From positions 62,001 to 126,000 of the forward strand of contig JAFKKF010000008.1 of the NCBI GenBank assembly GCA_017305635.1: 64,000 nt of DNA, read 5' to 3'. The notes beneath the pieces were generated by a model. That model searched no databases. It saw only the letters and a list, made by a program, of their open reading frames with translations, and was not told the DNA's origin. This document shows, in pieces, positions 52,339 through 62,241 of the stretch (the first letter of the stretch is position 1; every line of letters begins with the position of its first letter). The position numbers were made by a program, and so were the translations under genes. Origin of the DNA: Hyphomicrobiales bacterium (GTDB taxonomy: Bacteria; Pseudomonadota; Alphaproteobacteria; Rhizobiales; Kaistiaceae).

Positions 52339-53241
52339 ATGGCGACCCTCGTCATCAACCACGCGGCGGAGCGCGCCGCTTCCAGCGAGCACCCGCATGA
52401 GCACGGCCCGGCGCCGGTGAGCACCGCGCCCTCGCCGGAGCGCGTCGCCATGCCGCCGGTCACCGTCAACGGCGTCGCCATCCCGCGGAAGGCGATCGCC
52501 GGCGAGGTGCAGAATTTCCCCGCCGCCAATCCCGGCGAGGGGTGGCGTGCCGCGACGCGGGCCCTCGTCATCCGCGAGCTTCTCCTCCAGGAGGCGCGGC
52601 GGCTGGAAATCCCCGTGGCGCAGCAGACGGACGCCGATGGCCGCCGCGAGACCGAGGAGGATGCGCTCGTCCGTGCGCTCCTCGAACGCGAGGTGCGCGT
52701 GCCCGAGGCCGACGAGGCGACGCTTCGCCGCTTCTACGACAACAACCGCCAGCGCTTCATGTCGGCCCCGCTCTGGGAGGCCGACCATATCCTCCTCGCC
52801 GCGCGCCGGGACGATGCCGCTGGCTTCGCCGCGGCGCGCGACAGGGCGTCGGCGCTGGCCGGCATCCTCGCCGCAGAGCCGGACCGCTTCGCCGAGCTCG
52901 CCCGCGATCATTCCGCCTGCCCCTCCGGGGCGCTGGGCGGCAATCTCGGCCAGATCGGCCCCGGCGACACGACGCCCGACTTCGAGGCGGCGCTAGCAGG
53001 CCTCGCCGCCGGCGAGATTTCCGGACCGGTCGAGACCCGCTACGGCATCCACCTCATCCGGCTGCGGCGGAGCATCGAGGGACGGCAACTGCCCTTCGAG
53101 CAGGTGAAGGAGCGGATCGCCACCTATCTCGAGGAATCCGTCCGCCGGCAGGCGAGCAGCCAGTACATCGCGCTTCTCGTCGGCCGCGCCCACATACGCG
53201 GCATCGACCTCGCCGGCGCGATCTCGCCGCTGGTCCAGTGA
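52339..53241 (+). CDS. PpiC/parvulin-type peptidyl-prolyl isomerase in the nar operon
   Basis: A 300-residue protein with a central-to-C-terminal rotamase domain (about 145-245). Typical motifs are FAELARDHSACPSGALGGNL and RYGIHLIRL. The N-terminal part has a SurA/NifM-like helical layout (VRVPEADEATLRRFYDNNRQRF). There is no evident signal peptide, so it probably acts in the cytoplasm as a NifM-like foldase. Such PPIases recur in nar operons and are assumed to help mature the reductase, though the target is inferred. Confidence 0.88.
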   Translation: MATLVINHAAERAASSEHPHEHGPAPVSTAPSPERVAMPPVTVNGVAIPRKAIAGEVQNFPAANPGEGWRAATRALVIRELLLQEARRLEIPVAQQTDADGRRETEEDALVRALLEREVRVPEADEATLRRFYDNNRQRFMSAPLWEADHILLAARRDDAAGFAAARDRASALAGILAAEPDRFAELARDHSACPSGALGGNLGQIGPGDTTPDFEAALAGLAAGEISGPVETRYGIHLIRLRRSIEGRQLPFEQVKERIATYLEESVRRQASSQYIALLVGRAHIRGIDLAGAISPLVQ

Positions 53242-53247
53242 GGCGCC

Positions 53248-53538
53248 ATGCTTGGCCAGCTCATCTCCTCGCTCGATGACCCGCAGGTCGCCGCAGGCCT
53301 CGTCGCCGCGCTGAACGACCCCGCGCTCCTCGACCGCATGGCGGCGATCGCAAGCGATACCGGTCAGGCGCAGACGGAGCTCGTCGCCTCCGCCGTGAGA
53401 GGCTTCATCGACACCGCCTCGGACGACCTGTGGACGCAGTTGATCGGCATCATGAACCGCGCCGAGGACCCCGGCCTCGCCGCCATGCGGGCGATCCTCA
53501 CCAGGGCCTTCCCGCCGGCAAGCGAGGTCAAGTCATGA
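53248..53538 (+). CDS. Small conserved-context protein of unknown function (96 residues)
   Basis: An acidic-to-neutral, helical-looking 96-residue protein (MLGQLISSLDDPQVAAGLVA..., ending ASEVKS). It has no cysteine, no metal motif, no signal peptide and no transmembrane helix. I do not recognise a family. It is real by context: it begins six bases after the foldase gene, overlaps the moeA start by four bases (ATGA) and shares codon usage with its neighbours. Position suggests a role in assembly or regulation of nitrate reductase or its molybdenum cofactor, but this is inference. Confidence 0.7.
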   Translation: MLGQLISSLDDPQVAAGLVAALNDPALLDRMAAIASDTGQAQTELVASAVRGFIDTASDDLWTQLIGIMNRAEDPGLAAMRAILTRAFPPASEVKS

Positions 53539-54782
53539 GCGTCGTGCCGCGCGACTGCTTCGTCTCCGCCCGCGGCCTCGTCTCTTTCGAGGTGGCCCGG
53601 CTGACGGCGCTTGCCCTCGTCCGGGCGCAGGCGCGCAGCGAGGTCGTGCCGCTCGCCGAGGCGCGCGGCCGCGTCCTCGCCGCCCCGGTCGTCGCGCCGC
53701 GCTCGCTGCCCGCATTCGACCAGGCCGCCATGGACGGCTATGCCATCGCCCTCGGCGACCGGACCGGCCTCCCGCTTCTTCTGCCGGTCGAAGGGACGAC
53801 CGAGGCCGGCGACCCGCCGGCCGTGCTGGCGCCCGGCACCGCGCACCGCATCACCACCGGCGCGGCCCTGCCGCGTGGCGCCGATACCGTGGTCATGCAG
53901 GAGGAGGTGACGCTGGTCGACGGCGCCATCGCGCTTCCGCCAGGCCTTCCCGCCAACGACCACATCCGGCGCGCCGGCGAGGACATCGCCCGCGGAACGA
54001 CGGTCCTCGCCTGCGGCCGTACGCTCGGCTGGCCGGAGATCACGCTTCTCGCCGCCCTCGGGATTGCCGCAATCCCGGTCGCGGCGACCGTGAAGGTCGT
54101 GGTGCTCGCCACCGGGTCGGAGCTGATGCGTGCCGGCGAGCCGGCATCGGCGAGCCATATCCACGACTCCAACGGCCCCATGCTCGCCGCTCTCCTCGCC
54201 GGCCCGGGCGTCGAGGTCGGGGCGATCACCGTCGGCGACGAGGTGGACGCCATTGCGCACCTCCTCGCCACGCTTTCCGCGACCGCGGACGTCGTCGTCA
54301 CCACGGCCGGCGTGGCGGACGGCAGCCGCGACCATGTCCGCGCCGCCATCCTGCAGGCGGGCGGCACCCTCGACGTGGTCAAGGTCGCCATGAAGCCCGG
54401 CAAGCCGCTCGCGCTCGGCCGCATCGGCAGGGCGGCCTTCGTCGGCCTTCCCGGCAATCCGCAGGCCGCCGCCTTCGCCGCGCTCGCCTTCGTCCGCCCG
54501 ATGATCGATATGCTTCGCGGCGTCCCGGCGGCGAAGCGGCTGACCGCGCGTCTCGCCACGGCGCGCAAGGCGCGAGCCGGCCGCACCGAGCTGGTGCCCA
54601 TGCGTCTCGCCTGCGAGGAGGGGACGCTGGTCGCCCATTCCGTGGGGCCGGACGGCTCGCACCGCCTCGCGCCGCTGGCCGCCGCCGATGCCGTTGCCAT
54701 CCTCCCGGGATCCGACGAGCCGATCGCAGCCGGCATGCCGGTCGAAATTCTCTCCCTTGAGCGGTATCGTTTCGAAAGGTGA
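53535..54782 (+). CDS. moeA: Molybdopterin molybdenumtransferase MoeA
   Basis: A 415-residue enzyme that inserts molybdenum into adenylated molybdopterin. Domain III motifs are clear: VLATGSELMRAGEPASASHIHDSN region, VVVTTAGVADGSRDHVR, KVAMKPGKPLALGR and VGLPGNPQAAAFAALAF. The N-terminal part contains AFDQAAMDGYAI and RITTGAALPRGADTVVMQE. Overlap with the 96-residue gene and inclusion in the nar operon suggest a dedicated copy that raises cofactor supply under nitrate respiration. Confidence 0.95.
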   Translation: MSVVPRDCFVSARGLVSFEVARLTALALVRAQARSEVVPLAEARGRVLAAPVVAPRSLPAFDQAAMDGYAIALGDRTGLPLLLPVEGTTEAGDPPAVLAPGTAHRITTGAALPRGADTVVMQEEVTLVDGAIALPPGLPANDHIRRAGEDIARGTTVLACGRTLGWPEITLLAALGIAAIPVAATVKVVVLATGSELMRAGEPASASHIHDSNGPMLAALLAGPGVEVGAITVGDEVDAIAHLLATLSATADVVVTTAGVADGSRDHVRAAILQAGGTLDVVKVAMKPGKPLALGRIGRAAFVGLPGNPQAAAFAALAFVRPMIDMLRGVPAAKRLTARLATARKARAGRTELVPMRLACEEGTLVAHSVGPDGSHRLAPLAAADAVAILPGSDEPIAAGMPVEILSLERYRFER

Positions 54783-54787
54783 CGGAC

Positions 54788-55297
54788 ATGCAGATCATCG
54801 ATCACGACCACCCGATCACGGCGATCGTCTATGGCGACGGGCCGGAATTCGAAACCTTCCTGAAGGCCACGACCGAGGCGATGGCGGGGCAGGGCATGCG
54901 CCTCGCAGGGCTCATCCAGGTGAGCCGGCCGCAGGACGAGCGGCGGAAGTGCGACATCTACCTGACCGACCTCGCGACCGGCGAGGTCCATGGCGTCTCG
55001 GACGATCGCGGTCCGGAAGCGCGCGGCTGCCGGCTCGATGTCGATCGGCTGCTGCGCGCCGGCCAGGCGGCGGAACGCGCCATCTCCGCCGATACCGATC
55101 TCCTGGTGCTCTGCAAGTTCGGCAAGACGGAAGCCGCCGGCGGTGGCTTTCGCAGCCTCGTCGCCACGGCGCTCGCGCAATCCGTCCCCGTGCTCATCGG
55201 CGTGCCGCGCGCCAATCTGGAGGCGTTCCGCGCCTTCGCCGGCGACACGGCGCGCGAATGGGACCTTGCCGACCTGCAAGCGCCGGCAGCGGCCTAA
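54788..55297 (+). CDS. DUF2478-family protein linked to molybdenum enzymes
   Basis: About 169 residues starting at the ATG at 54788 (AAAGG eight bases upstream; a GTG at 54779 is possible). It has IYLTDLATGEVHGVSDDRG and LLVLCKFGKTEAAGGGFRS, which fit the DUF2478 family, P-loop NTPase-like proteins found beside molybdenum-enzyme genes. The exact function is unknown. It sits between moeA and nnrS in tight order, consistent with a cofactor-related role. Confidence 0.78.
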   Translation: MQIIDHDHPITAIVYGDGPEFETFLKATTEAMAGQGMRLAGLIQVSRPQDERRKCDIYLTDLATGEVHGVSDDRGPEARGCRLDVDRLLRAGQAAERAISADTDLLVLCKFGKTEAAGGGFRSLVATALAQSVPVLIGVPRANLEAFRAFAGDTAREWDLADLQAPAAA

Positions 55298-55300
55298 GTC

Positions 55301-56494
55301 GTGGCCACGGCCGCGCTCCAGCGTTCCTGGACGGGCGTCGCCCTGCTCAGCAGGGGTTTCCGGCCCTTCTTCCTCGGCGCCGGCCTCTGGGCGATCGCCG
55401 CCATCGCCATCTGGCCTTCCTTCTTCATGGGCGAGGTGGCGATACCGACCGCCTTCTCGCCAGTCGACTGGCACGTCCACGAAATGATCTTCGGCTATGG
55501 CGCGGCGGTGGTGGCGGGCTTCCTGCTCACCGCCATCCCGAACTGGACCGGGCGCCTGCCGGTTGCCGGCTGGCCGCTTGCCGCGCTGGCGCTGCTCTGG
55601 GCCGCCGGGCGCCTCGCGATCTTCTTCTCCGCGCCGCTCGGGTCGTTGCCGGCGGCAGTGGCCGACGCCGCCTTCCTCCTCGTCTTCGCCGCCGTGGCCG
55701 CGCGCGAGGTGCTCGCCGGCAGGAACGCGCGCAACATCAAGATCGTGGTCCTCGTCCTCGTGCTCGCCGCCGCCAATGCCGGCTTCCACGTCGAGGCGGC
55801 GCTCGAGGGAAGCGCGCCGGTCGCGGCGCGCGCCGGCCTTGCTATCATCGTGCTCCTGATCCTCCTCGTTGGCGGCAGGGTGGTGCCGAGCTTCACCGGC
55901 AACTGGCTCGGGCACCGCGGCGATCCCGTCCGGCCGGTGCCGTTCGGCAGGGCGGATGCGGTAGTCATGATCCTCTCCGCGGCGGCCCTCATCCTCTGGG
56001 TCGCCCTGCCCGGGGAGACGGTCACCGGCATCCTCCTCGCCATCGCCGGCCTCGCCAATCTCTGGCGCCTGTCACGCTGGCGCGGCCTCTCGACATTCTC
56101 CGACCGCCTGGTCCTCGTCCTCCATGCCGGCTTCCTGTTCGCGACTCTCGGCTTCCTCTGCGCGGCAGTCGCGATCCTCGCGCCCGATCATCTCCTTCCG
56201 GGCGCCGCCGTCCATGTCTGGGCGATCGGCGCCATCGGCACCATGACGCTCGCCATGATGACCCGCGCCACGCTCGGCCATACTGGCCATGCGCTCGCGG
56301 CCTCGCGGGGAACGCAGCTCGTCTACCTCGCTGTCATCGCCGCCATGGTCGCGCGCGTCGCCGCCGGCCTGTGGCCGACAGGCATGGTGCCGCTGCTCCA
56401 CGCTGCCGCGACGGCCTGGGTGCTGGCCTTCGCGGGCTTCGTGGCGATCTATGGTCCGATGCTGGTGCGCGGCCGAGCGGATCGCGACGGATAG
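55301..56494 (+). CDS. nnrS: NnrS-family heme-copper membrane protein
   Basis: A 397-residue integral membrane protein with about twelve hydrophobic segments. The family markers are SRGFRPFFLGAGLWA at the N-terminus, DWHVHEMIFGYGAAVVAGFLLTA (His ligands) and MTLAMMTRATLGHTGH. NnrS proteins are linked to nitrogen-oxide metabolism and nitric-oxide stress protection. The start is GTG at 55301, four bases after the DUF2478 stop. It is the last gene of the nar operon. No nir, nor or nos genes lie in the window. Confidence 0.92.
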   Translation: MATAALQRSWTGVALLSRGFRPFFLGAGLWAIAAIAIWPSFFMGEVAIPTAFSPVDWHVHEMIFGYGAAVVAGFLLTAIPNWTGRLPVAGWPLAALALLWAAGRLAIFFSAPLGSLPAAVADAAFLLVFAAVAAREVLAGRNARNIKIVVLVLVLAAANAGFHVEAALEGSAPVAARAGLAIIVLLILLVGGRVVPSFTGNWLGHRGDPVRPVPFGRADAVVMILSAAALILWVALPGETVTGILLAIAGLANLWRLSRWRGLSTFSDRLVLVLHAGFLFATLGFLCAAVAILAPDHLLPGAAVHVWAIGAIGTMTLAMMTRATLGHTGHALAASRGTQLVYLAVIAAMVARVAAGLWPTGMVPLLHAAATAWVLAFAGFVAIYGPMLVRGRADRDG

Positions 56495-56536
56495 CATCCG
56501 GTCAGGCGGAATGGCCGAGGAGCCGTCGGAGAGCCC

Positions 56537-57688
56537 CTACGGCTGGAGGTTCTGCCGCAGCCAGGCGAAGGCGGCGTCCTGCATCGGGGCGTCGAAGCGG
56601 TGCGGTCCGGGGTAGAATTCACCTTTGTAGGCATGCGGGGCGCCCGCCGCCGCATAGGATTCGGCCATGCGCTCGTCCGATCCGCGCATGCCCGCCACCG
56701 TGAACTGCGCGTCGCCGAGAAGGTACTGGACGAGGAGCGGCGCCGGCGCGCCGCTGGCGGCGAGATCGGGCCAATCGCCCTTTCTTCCCCAGCCCGCCGG
56801 GAAGAGCATCCAGGTATGCGGAGCAACGCAATGGTCGAGAAGCTCCGGATAGGTGTTCATCATGCCGGCGACGACGCAGGCGGCAAGATCGTCATAGGTC
56901 GCCCGCAGGGTCGTCGCGCGCAATCCGCCGCCCGAAAGGCCGATGCAACCGACGCGCTCGTCGAGGACGTCGCTGCGCGCGCGGAGGAGGTTGAGCGCTA
57001 CCCGGTCCTCGTAGGCGACGACCGCGGTGATGTTCGTTCCGAGCAGCGTGCAGTACTTGGCGACGAGATGCTCGTGGAGATAGGCCGCGCCGTTGTAGCG
57101 CATGATGTCGGGTCCGGCGGATTCCTGCTCCAGCGTGCGGCCGACCGCCTCGGCGAGCGAAAGCTCGCGTTCCGGCATGACGTCGAGCGGGAAGCGGCGG
57201 CTGCCCCAGAGGAAGCAGTCGGGGACGAGCACGGCATATCCTTCCCGCGCCAGGAGATTGGCGAAGGCGCGCCCGCCATAGTAGGTGTCGCGAAAGCCGG
57301 CGAGCTCGGGGATCGGCCCCTCGGGCCCGTCGGCGATCTTCTCCTTGCCGTAGAACTTGAAATGTCCGTGATCGTGGAGCGCGAGGATGCCGGGAAGCCT
57401 CTCTTTCGCGCCCGCCGGCTTCAGGAGCAGGGCGGCGGTGCGCGGTCCGTAGCCTACCGACCAGGAGAGGCGCTCGCCCTCGACGCCGTCCGCGACCCAG
57501 GTGCCTTCGCTGCGCAGGTCGAGGGGCTGCTCGTCGCCGAAGCTGAAGCCGAGGACGTCCCATGCCTTGCGGCGCGTCTCGGCGCCAGGCGGCGCGGAGG
57601 GGGCGAGCGGCCGGAACCTTCCGGCCACCGCGACGAGATCGCTATAGGAGCCGAGATGCCGATAGCCGCGAGGGGAGGTGTTTGTCAT
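56537..57688 (-). CDS. Alpha/beta-hydrolase (acetyl xylan esterase/dienelactone hydrolase-like)
   Basis: A 383-residue alpha/beta-hydrolase. The nucleophile elbow is CIGLSGGGLRA (Ser in GLSGG). A GILALHDHGHFKFYG block supplies the oxyanion region, and a C-terminal GPHRFD gives a likely catalytic His. No signal peptide is visible, so it should be cytoplasmic. It resembles large carbohydrate-esterase-like hydrolases found in plant-associated bacteria. It is divergent from the Tat-exported aspartoacylase-family gene (209-base gap) and convergent with nnrS. Confidence 0.8.
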   Translation of the reverse strand: MTNTSPRGYRHLGSYSDLVAVAGRFRPLAPSAPPGAETRRKAWDVLGFSFGDEQPLDLRSEGTWVADGVEGERLSWSVGYGPRTAALLLKPAGAKERLPGILALHDHGHFKFYGKEKIADGPEGPIPELAGFRDTYYGGRAFANLLAREGYAVLVPDCFLWGSRRFPLDVMPERELSLAEAVGRTLEQESAGPDIMRYNGAAYLHEHLVAKYCTLLGTNITAVVAYEDRVALNLLRARSDVLDERVGCIGLSGGGLRATTLRATYDDLAACVVAGMMNTYPELLDHCVAPHTWMLFPAGWGRKGDWPDLAASGAPAPLLVQYLLGDAQFTVAGMRGSDERMAESYAAAGAPHAYKGEFYPGPHRFDAPMQDAAFAWLRQNLQP

Positions 57689-57897
57689 GGCCCGCCCATT
57701 TGACGCCGCCGATCCTCGAACGGTCAATAGGAGGCGCAGGCGATCGGTGGTTCGATCGAGCCGCGAGCCTCTTCCCTTTGCCGGTATCCAGGCCTAGCGT
57801 CGGGCCTCTGCACGCCGCTGGCGCCGCTCCGGCGGGCGGGCCCCCCGGTCTCGGCCGATGCGCCGGGACGCAGCCCCCAACAAGGAAGGACACTCGC

Positions 57898-59091
57898 ATG
57901 CCGGACAAGCTCAAGCCGGGCGTCGATCGCCGCGCTTTCATGATCGCCTCCATGGCCGCGGTTGGCGCCTCGGCCGCGGTCGCCGCCGGCACCGGATCGG
58001 CGGAGGCGGAAGATTCCGGCGCCGCGGCCAATCCGGCCGGAACGGGCACGGCCTATACCGGCGACGTGATCGAGGGGAAGAAGGTCGTCAGCGCGCTCGA
58101 TGTCGGCGACCTCGAGCCCGGCAAGACGCACTTCCTCTATTTCCGCGGCGTGGAAATGCCGACCGGACAGCACTGGCACGTCTCCGTCCGGGTCGCCAAG
58201 GGCGTGAAGCCCGGCAAGCGCGCCGTTCTCGTCAGCGGCGTGCATGGCGACGAGATGAGCTCCATCCACACCGTGCACAGCGTGATGAACCAGCTCGATC
58301 CGGCGGAAATGTCGGGCACGGTGATGGCGGTCACCGACGTGTCGCGACCGGCGGTCGAAAGCATGCAGCGCCGCTGGCCCGATACCGGCAGGGGCGCCGA
58401 CCTGATCGACATGAACCGCGAGTGGCCGGGAAACGAGAACGGCATCACGGCGGCCAGCCGTCATGCCTGGCTTCTGTTCAATCGCCTGCTCAAGCCGAAT
58501 GCCGACTTCGCGATCGACTTCCATACCGGGACCACGGGCTTCGAGGTCACCGCCTTCAATATCGGCGGCATGGACGTGCCCGAGGTCAAGGCGATGATAG
58601 ATCTCTTCCCCGTCGGCCAGGTCTTCGACAACCACGTATATCCGGGCGTGCTGCACAATGCCCTCATGGACGAGGGAATCCCGTCCTTCACGCCGGAGAT
58701 CGGCGCGGCCCGGGTGCTTGACCCCGACATGGCCGCGCTGTTCGTCGAGGGGACGATGAACGTGCTGAAGCACCACGGCATCGTTCCGGGACCTATGGGG
58801 CGTACCGCCGGCGACGTAACGGTCTTCGTCGGCAATTCCTCCTTCCCGATCGTGGCGACCGCCGGCGGGCTCGTCGAATATCTGGTCAAGCTGAACGAGA
58901 AGGTGGAGGCCGGACAGAAGGTCGCCGTCCAACGCAACAGCTTCGGCGAGGTGGTCGCGGAATATGCAAGCGGCGTGGCCGGCGAGATCACCGGCAAGCG
59001 CAGCGACGCGATGGCGGCGCCGGGCAATCCCCTGGTGTTCATCCTGTTCAACCAGCCGAAGCCCGATACCGCCGAGGTCTATCCGGAATAG
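57898..59091 (+). CDS. Tat-exported succinylglutamate desuccinylase/aspartoacylase-family metallohydrolase
   Basis: A 397-residue protein with a twin-arginine-type leader (GVDRRAFMIASMAAVGASAA). The M14-like domain has the zinc motif SGVHGDEMSS (His116, Glu119) and a later IDFHTG (His209), as in AstE/AspA enzymes, and a C-terminal beta-rich lobe (AAPGNPLVFIL). It likely removes an acyl or amide group from a small substrate in the periplasm. The ATG at 57898 has AAGGAAGG upstream. It stands alone, so the substrate cannot be inferred from context. Confidence 0.85.
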   Translation: MPDKLKPGVDRRAFMIASMAAVGASAAVAAGTGSAEAEDSGAAANPAGTGTAYTGDVIEGKKVVSALDVGDLEPGKTHFLYFRGVEMPTGQHWHVSVRVAKGVKPGKRAVLVSGVHGDEMSSIHTVHSVMNQLDPAEMSGTVMAVTDVSRPAVESMQRRWPDTGRGADLIDMNREWPGNENGITAASRHAWLLFNRLLKPNADFAIDFHTGTTGFEVTAFNIGGMDVPEVKAMIDLFPVGQVFDNHVYPGVLHNALMDEGIPSFTPEIGAARVLDPDMAALFVEGTMNVLKHHGIVPGPMGRTAGDVTVFVGNSSFPIVATAGGLVEYLVKLNEKVEAGQKVAVQRNSFGEVVAEYASGVAGEITGKRSDAMAAPGNPLVFILFNQPKPDTAEVYPE

Positions 59092-59356
59092 CTGCCCGGC
59101 CGGCCGCGGACCGGCGCCGTCTCGCAAGACGGTTGCGTTCGGATTGCCCGAGGATAAGCTGGAATAACTAAGAAGAAGGGCCTGGAGGCCTGCGGGGGAG
59201 GAACAAGCGGTCGCCGCGCCGGCGGGAGATCCGGGCAAGCGGCATTCCGCCAGTGCATTTCCTGCAAGACTGCCTGGCAGGCCTGGGCGAGCACGCGGCC
59301 CGATGCGTCCCCGCGCGCGAACTGGCCGCGGCCGCTCGGCCGCCAGGGAGGAATGC
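59092..59356. other. Intergenic region before the molybdenum hydroxylase operon
   Basis: A 265-base gap without a convincing gene. A small hairpin, CCGTCT-CGCA-AGACGG (59117-59132), lies shortly after the upstream stop and could be a weak terminator. It lacks a T run, and no sigma70 promoter could be assigned with confidence. Confidence 0.4.
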
Positions 59357-59827
<471 letters not shown>

Positions 59828-59861
59828 TGCGGGGCCGGCGCGCCCGCTCGGAGGAAGAGAC

Positions 59862-62228
59862 ATGAACGACGCAGTTGGCATCGGCGCCCGCGTGAAGCGC
59901 AAGGAAGACAGGCGGTTCATCATCGGCAGCGGCCGGTACACCGACGACATACGCCACGACAACCAGGCCTATGCCGCCTTCGTCCGCAGTCCCCACGCCC
60001 ATGCGAAAGTCGTCGGCATCGACGCTTCGGCGGCCGAGGCCAGCGAGGGCGTGGTCGCCGTGCTGACCGGCAGGCAGCTGGTCGACGACAAGATCGGCAA
60101 CCTCATCTGCGGCTGGGCGATCACGTCGCGCGACGGCACGCCGATGAAGATGGGACCGTGGTCCGCGCTCGCCACCGATCGGGTGCGCTATGTCGGCGAC
60201 GCGGTCGTCGCGGTCATCGCCGACACTCCCGCGCTCGCCCGCCGGGCGGCGGAGAAGGTGGTCGTGGAATACGAGGAGCTGCCGGCCGTCGTCAGCGCGA
60301 CCAGGGCGCTCGAGCCGGGCGCTCCGCAGGTCCACGACCTTGCCCCTGGCAACCTGATCTTCGACTGGGTCATCGGGGACGAAGCGGCGACGGATGCCGG
60401 CCTCAGGCAGGCTGCCCACGTCACCGAGATGCGCATCACCAACAACCGCCTCAGCCCCAATGCCATGGAGCCACGCTCGGCGCTGGCGGTATACGACCCG
60501 GCCGAGGGCCACTACACGCTCTACACGACCAGCCAGAACCCGCACGTCGCGCGGCTGGTCCTGTCGGCCTTCTACAATGTCGCGCCCGAGAACAAGCTGA
60601 GGGTGGTCGCGCCCGATGTCGGTGGCGGCTTCGGCTCGAAGATCTACATCTATCCGGAGGAGATCACCTGCCTCTGGGCCTCGATGAAGACCGGGCGGAG
60701 CGTCAAGTGGACCGCCGACCGCTCCGAGGCCTTCATGACCGACGCCCATGGCCGCGACCATGACACCGTCGCCAGGATGGGCTTCGACAAGGACGGCCGG
60801 ATCACCGGCTTCCGCGTCGATACCGTCGCCAACCTCGGCGCCTACATGTCGCTGTTCTCGTCCTGCGTGCCGACCTACCTCTATGCCACGCTGCTGTCGG
60901 GCCAGTACGACATCGGGAACATCTTCTGCAACGTGAAGGCCGTTTATACCAACACGGTGCCGGTCGATGCCTATCGCGGCGCGGGGCGGCCAGAGGCCTG
61001 CTACGTGATCGAGCGGATGATGGAGACGGCGGCGCGGGAAATGAACATGAATCCGGCCGAGTTGCGCCGGCGGAACTTCATCACCCAGTTCCCGCACCAG
61101 ACGCCGGTCATCATGAACTACGATACCGGCGGATTCGGCGCCGGTCTCGATGCCGCGCTGAGGGCAGCCGACGTCGCCAGCTTCCCGGCGCGCAAGGCCG
61201 AGGCGGCGCGGCGCGGCAAGCTCCGCGGCATCGGTTATTCCTGCTACATCGAGGCCTGCGGCATCGCGCCCTCGGCGGCAGTGGGCTCGCTCGGCGCCGG
61301 CGTCGGGCTCTGGGAATCGGCGGAAGTGCGCGTCAACCCGGTCGGCACCATCGAGGTGTTCACGGGGTCGCACAGCCATGGGCAGGGCCACGAGACCACC
61401 TTCGCCCAGATCATCGCGGGACGCTTCGGCCTGCCGATGGAGAATATCTCGATCATCCACGGCGACACCGACAGGGTGCAGTTCGGCATGGGCACCTACG
61501 GCTCGCGCTCCGGCGCGGTAGGCATGTCGGCCATCGTCAAGGCGATGGACAAGGTCGAGGCCAAGGTGAAGAAGATCGCCGCCCATGCGCTCGAGGCCGC
61601 CGAGGACGACATCGTGGTCGAAGGCGGCGCGGTGAAGGTGGCCGGCACCGACCGGCAGATGCTGTGGCACGAGGTCAGCCTCGCCGCCTATACGGGCCAC
61701 AACCTGCCCGCGGGGATGGAGCCCGGCCTGAAGGAGGATTCGTTCTACGATCCGGTCAACTTCACCTTCCCCGCCGGGACCTATATCGCCGAGGTCGAGG
61801 TCGATCCCGACACGGGCGTGACCGAGGTCGTGCGCTTCACCGCCGCCGACGATTTCGGCACGCTGATCAACCCGATGATCGTCGAAGGGCAGGTCCATGG
61901 CGGCATCGCGCAGGGCATCGGTCAGGCGCTCCTGGAGAACGTGGTCTATTCCGAGAATGGCCAGCTGATGACCGGCTCCTACATGGACTACGCGATGCCG
62001 CGTGCCGACCATGTGCCGTCCTACACGATCGAGCACACCACCACGCCCTGTCCGGGAAACCCGCTCGGCATCAAGGGCTGCGGGGAAGCCGGCGCCATCG
62101 GCTCGCCGCCGGCCGTCATCAACGCGATAACCGACGCCATCGGCAACAATGACCTGCAGATGCCGGCGACCCCGCCGGTCGTCTGGGCAGCGATCCGGGC
62201 GGCCGCCAGGCCCGCCGCAGCGGCCTAG
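59862..62228 (+). CDS. Molybdenum hydroxylase large subunit (CoxL/xanthine dehydrogenase family, form II-type loop)
   Basis: A 788-residue catalytic subunit binding molybdopterin cytosine dinucleotide. The N-terminus [22 protein letters not shown] and the [13 protein letters not shown] motif are typical. The active-site loop reads [11 protein letters not shown], the form II-type sequence; true CO dehydrogenase (form I) has AYxCSFR. The C-terminus has [15 protein letters not shown] with the catalytic Glu. It therefore likely hydroxylates an aldehyde or N-heterocycle rather than carbon monoxide. Confidence 0.93.
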   Translation: MNDAVGIGARVKRKEDRRFIIGSGRYTDDIRHDNQAYAAFVRSPHAHAKVVGIDASAAEASEGVVAVLTGRQLVDDKIGNLICGWAITSRDGTPMKMGPWSALATDRVRYVGDAVVAVIADTPALARRAAEKVVVEYEELPAVVSATRALEPGAPQVHDLAPGNLIFDWVIGDEAATDAGLRQAAHVTEMRITNNRLSPNAMEPRSALAVYDPAEGHYTLYTTSQNPHVARLVLSAFYNVAPENKLRVVAPDVGGGFGSKIYIYPEEITCLWASMKTGRSVKWTADRSEAFMTDAHGRDHDTVARMGFDKDGRITGFRVDTVANLGAYMSLFSSCVPTYLYATLLSGQYDIGNIFCNVKAVYTNTVPVDAYRGAGRPEACYVIERMMETAAREMNMNPAELRRRNFITQFPHQTPVIMNYDTGGFGAGLDAALRAADVASFPARKAEAARRGKLRGIGYSCYIEACGIAPSAAVGSLGAGVGLWESAEVRVNPVGTIEVFTGSHSHGQGHETTFAQIIAGRFGLPMENISIIHGDTDRVQFGMGTYGSRSGAVGMSAIVKAMDKVEAKVKKIAAHALEAAEDDIVVEGGAVKVAGTDRQMLWHEVSLAAYTGHNLPAGMEPGLKEDSFYDPVNFTFPAGTYIAEVEVDPDTGVTEVVRFTAADDFGTLINPMIVEGQVHGGIAQGIGQALLENVVYSENGQLMTGSYMDYAMPRADHVPSYTIEHTTTPCPGNPLGIKGCGEAGAIGSPPAVINAITDAIGNNDLQMPATPPVVWAAIRAAARPAAAA

Positions 62229-62241
62229 GGAGGAGCGAGAA

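Noticed and set aside
59862-62228. Carbon monoxide dehydrogenase (form I CoxL)
   Set aside because: The active-site loop reads AYRGAGR rather than AYxCSFR, so CO oxidation is not supported.
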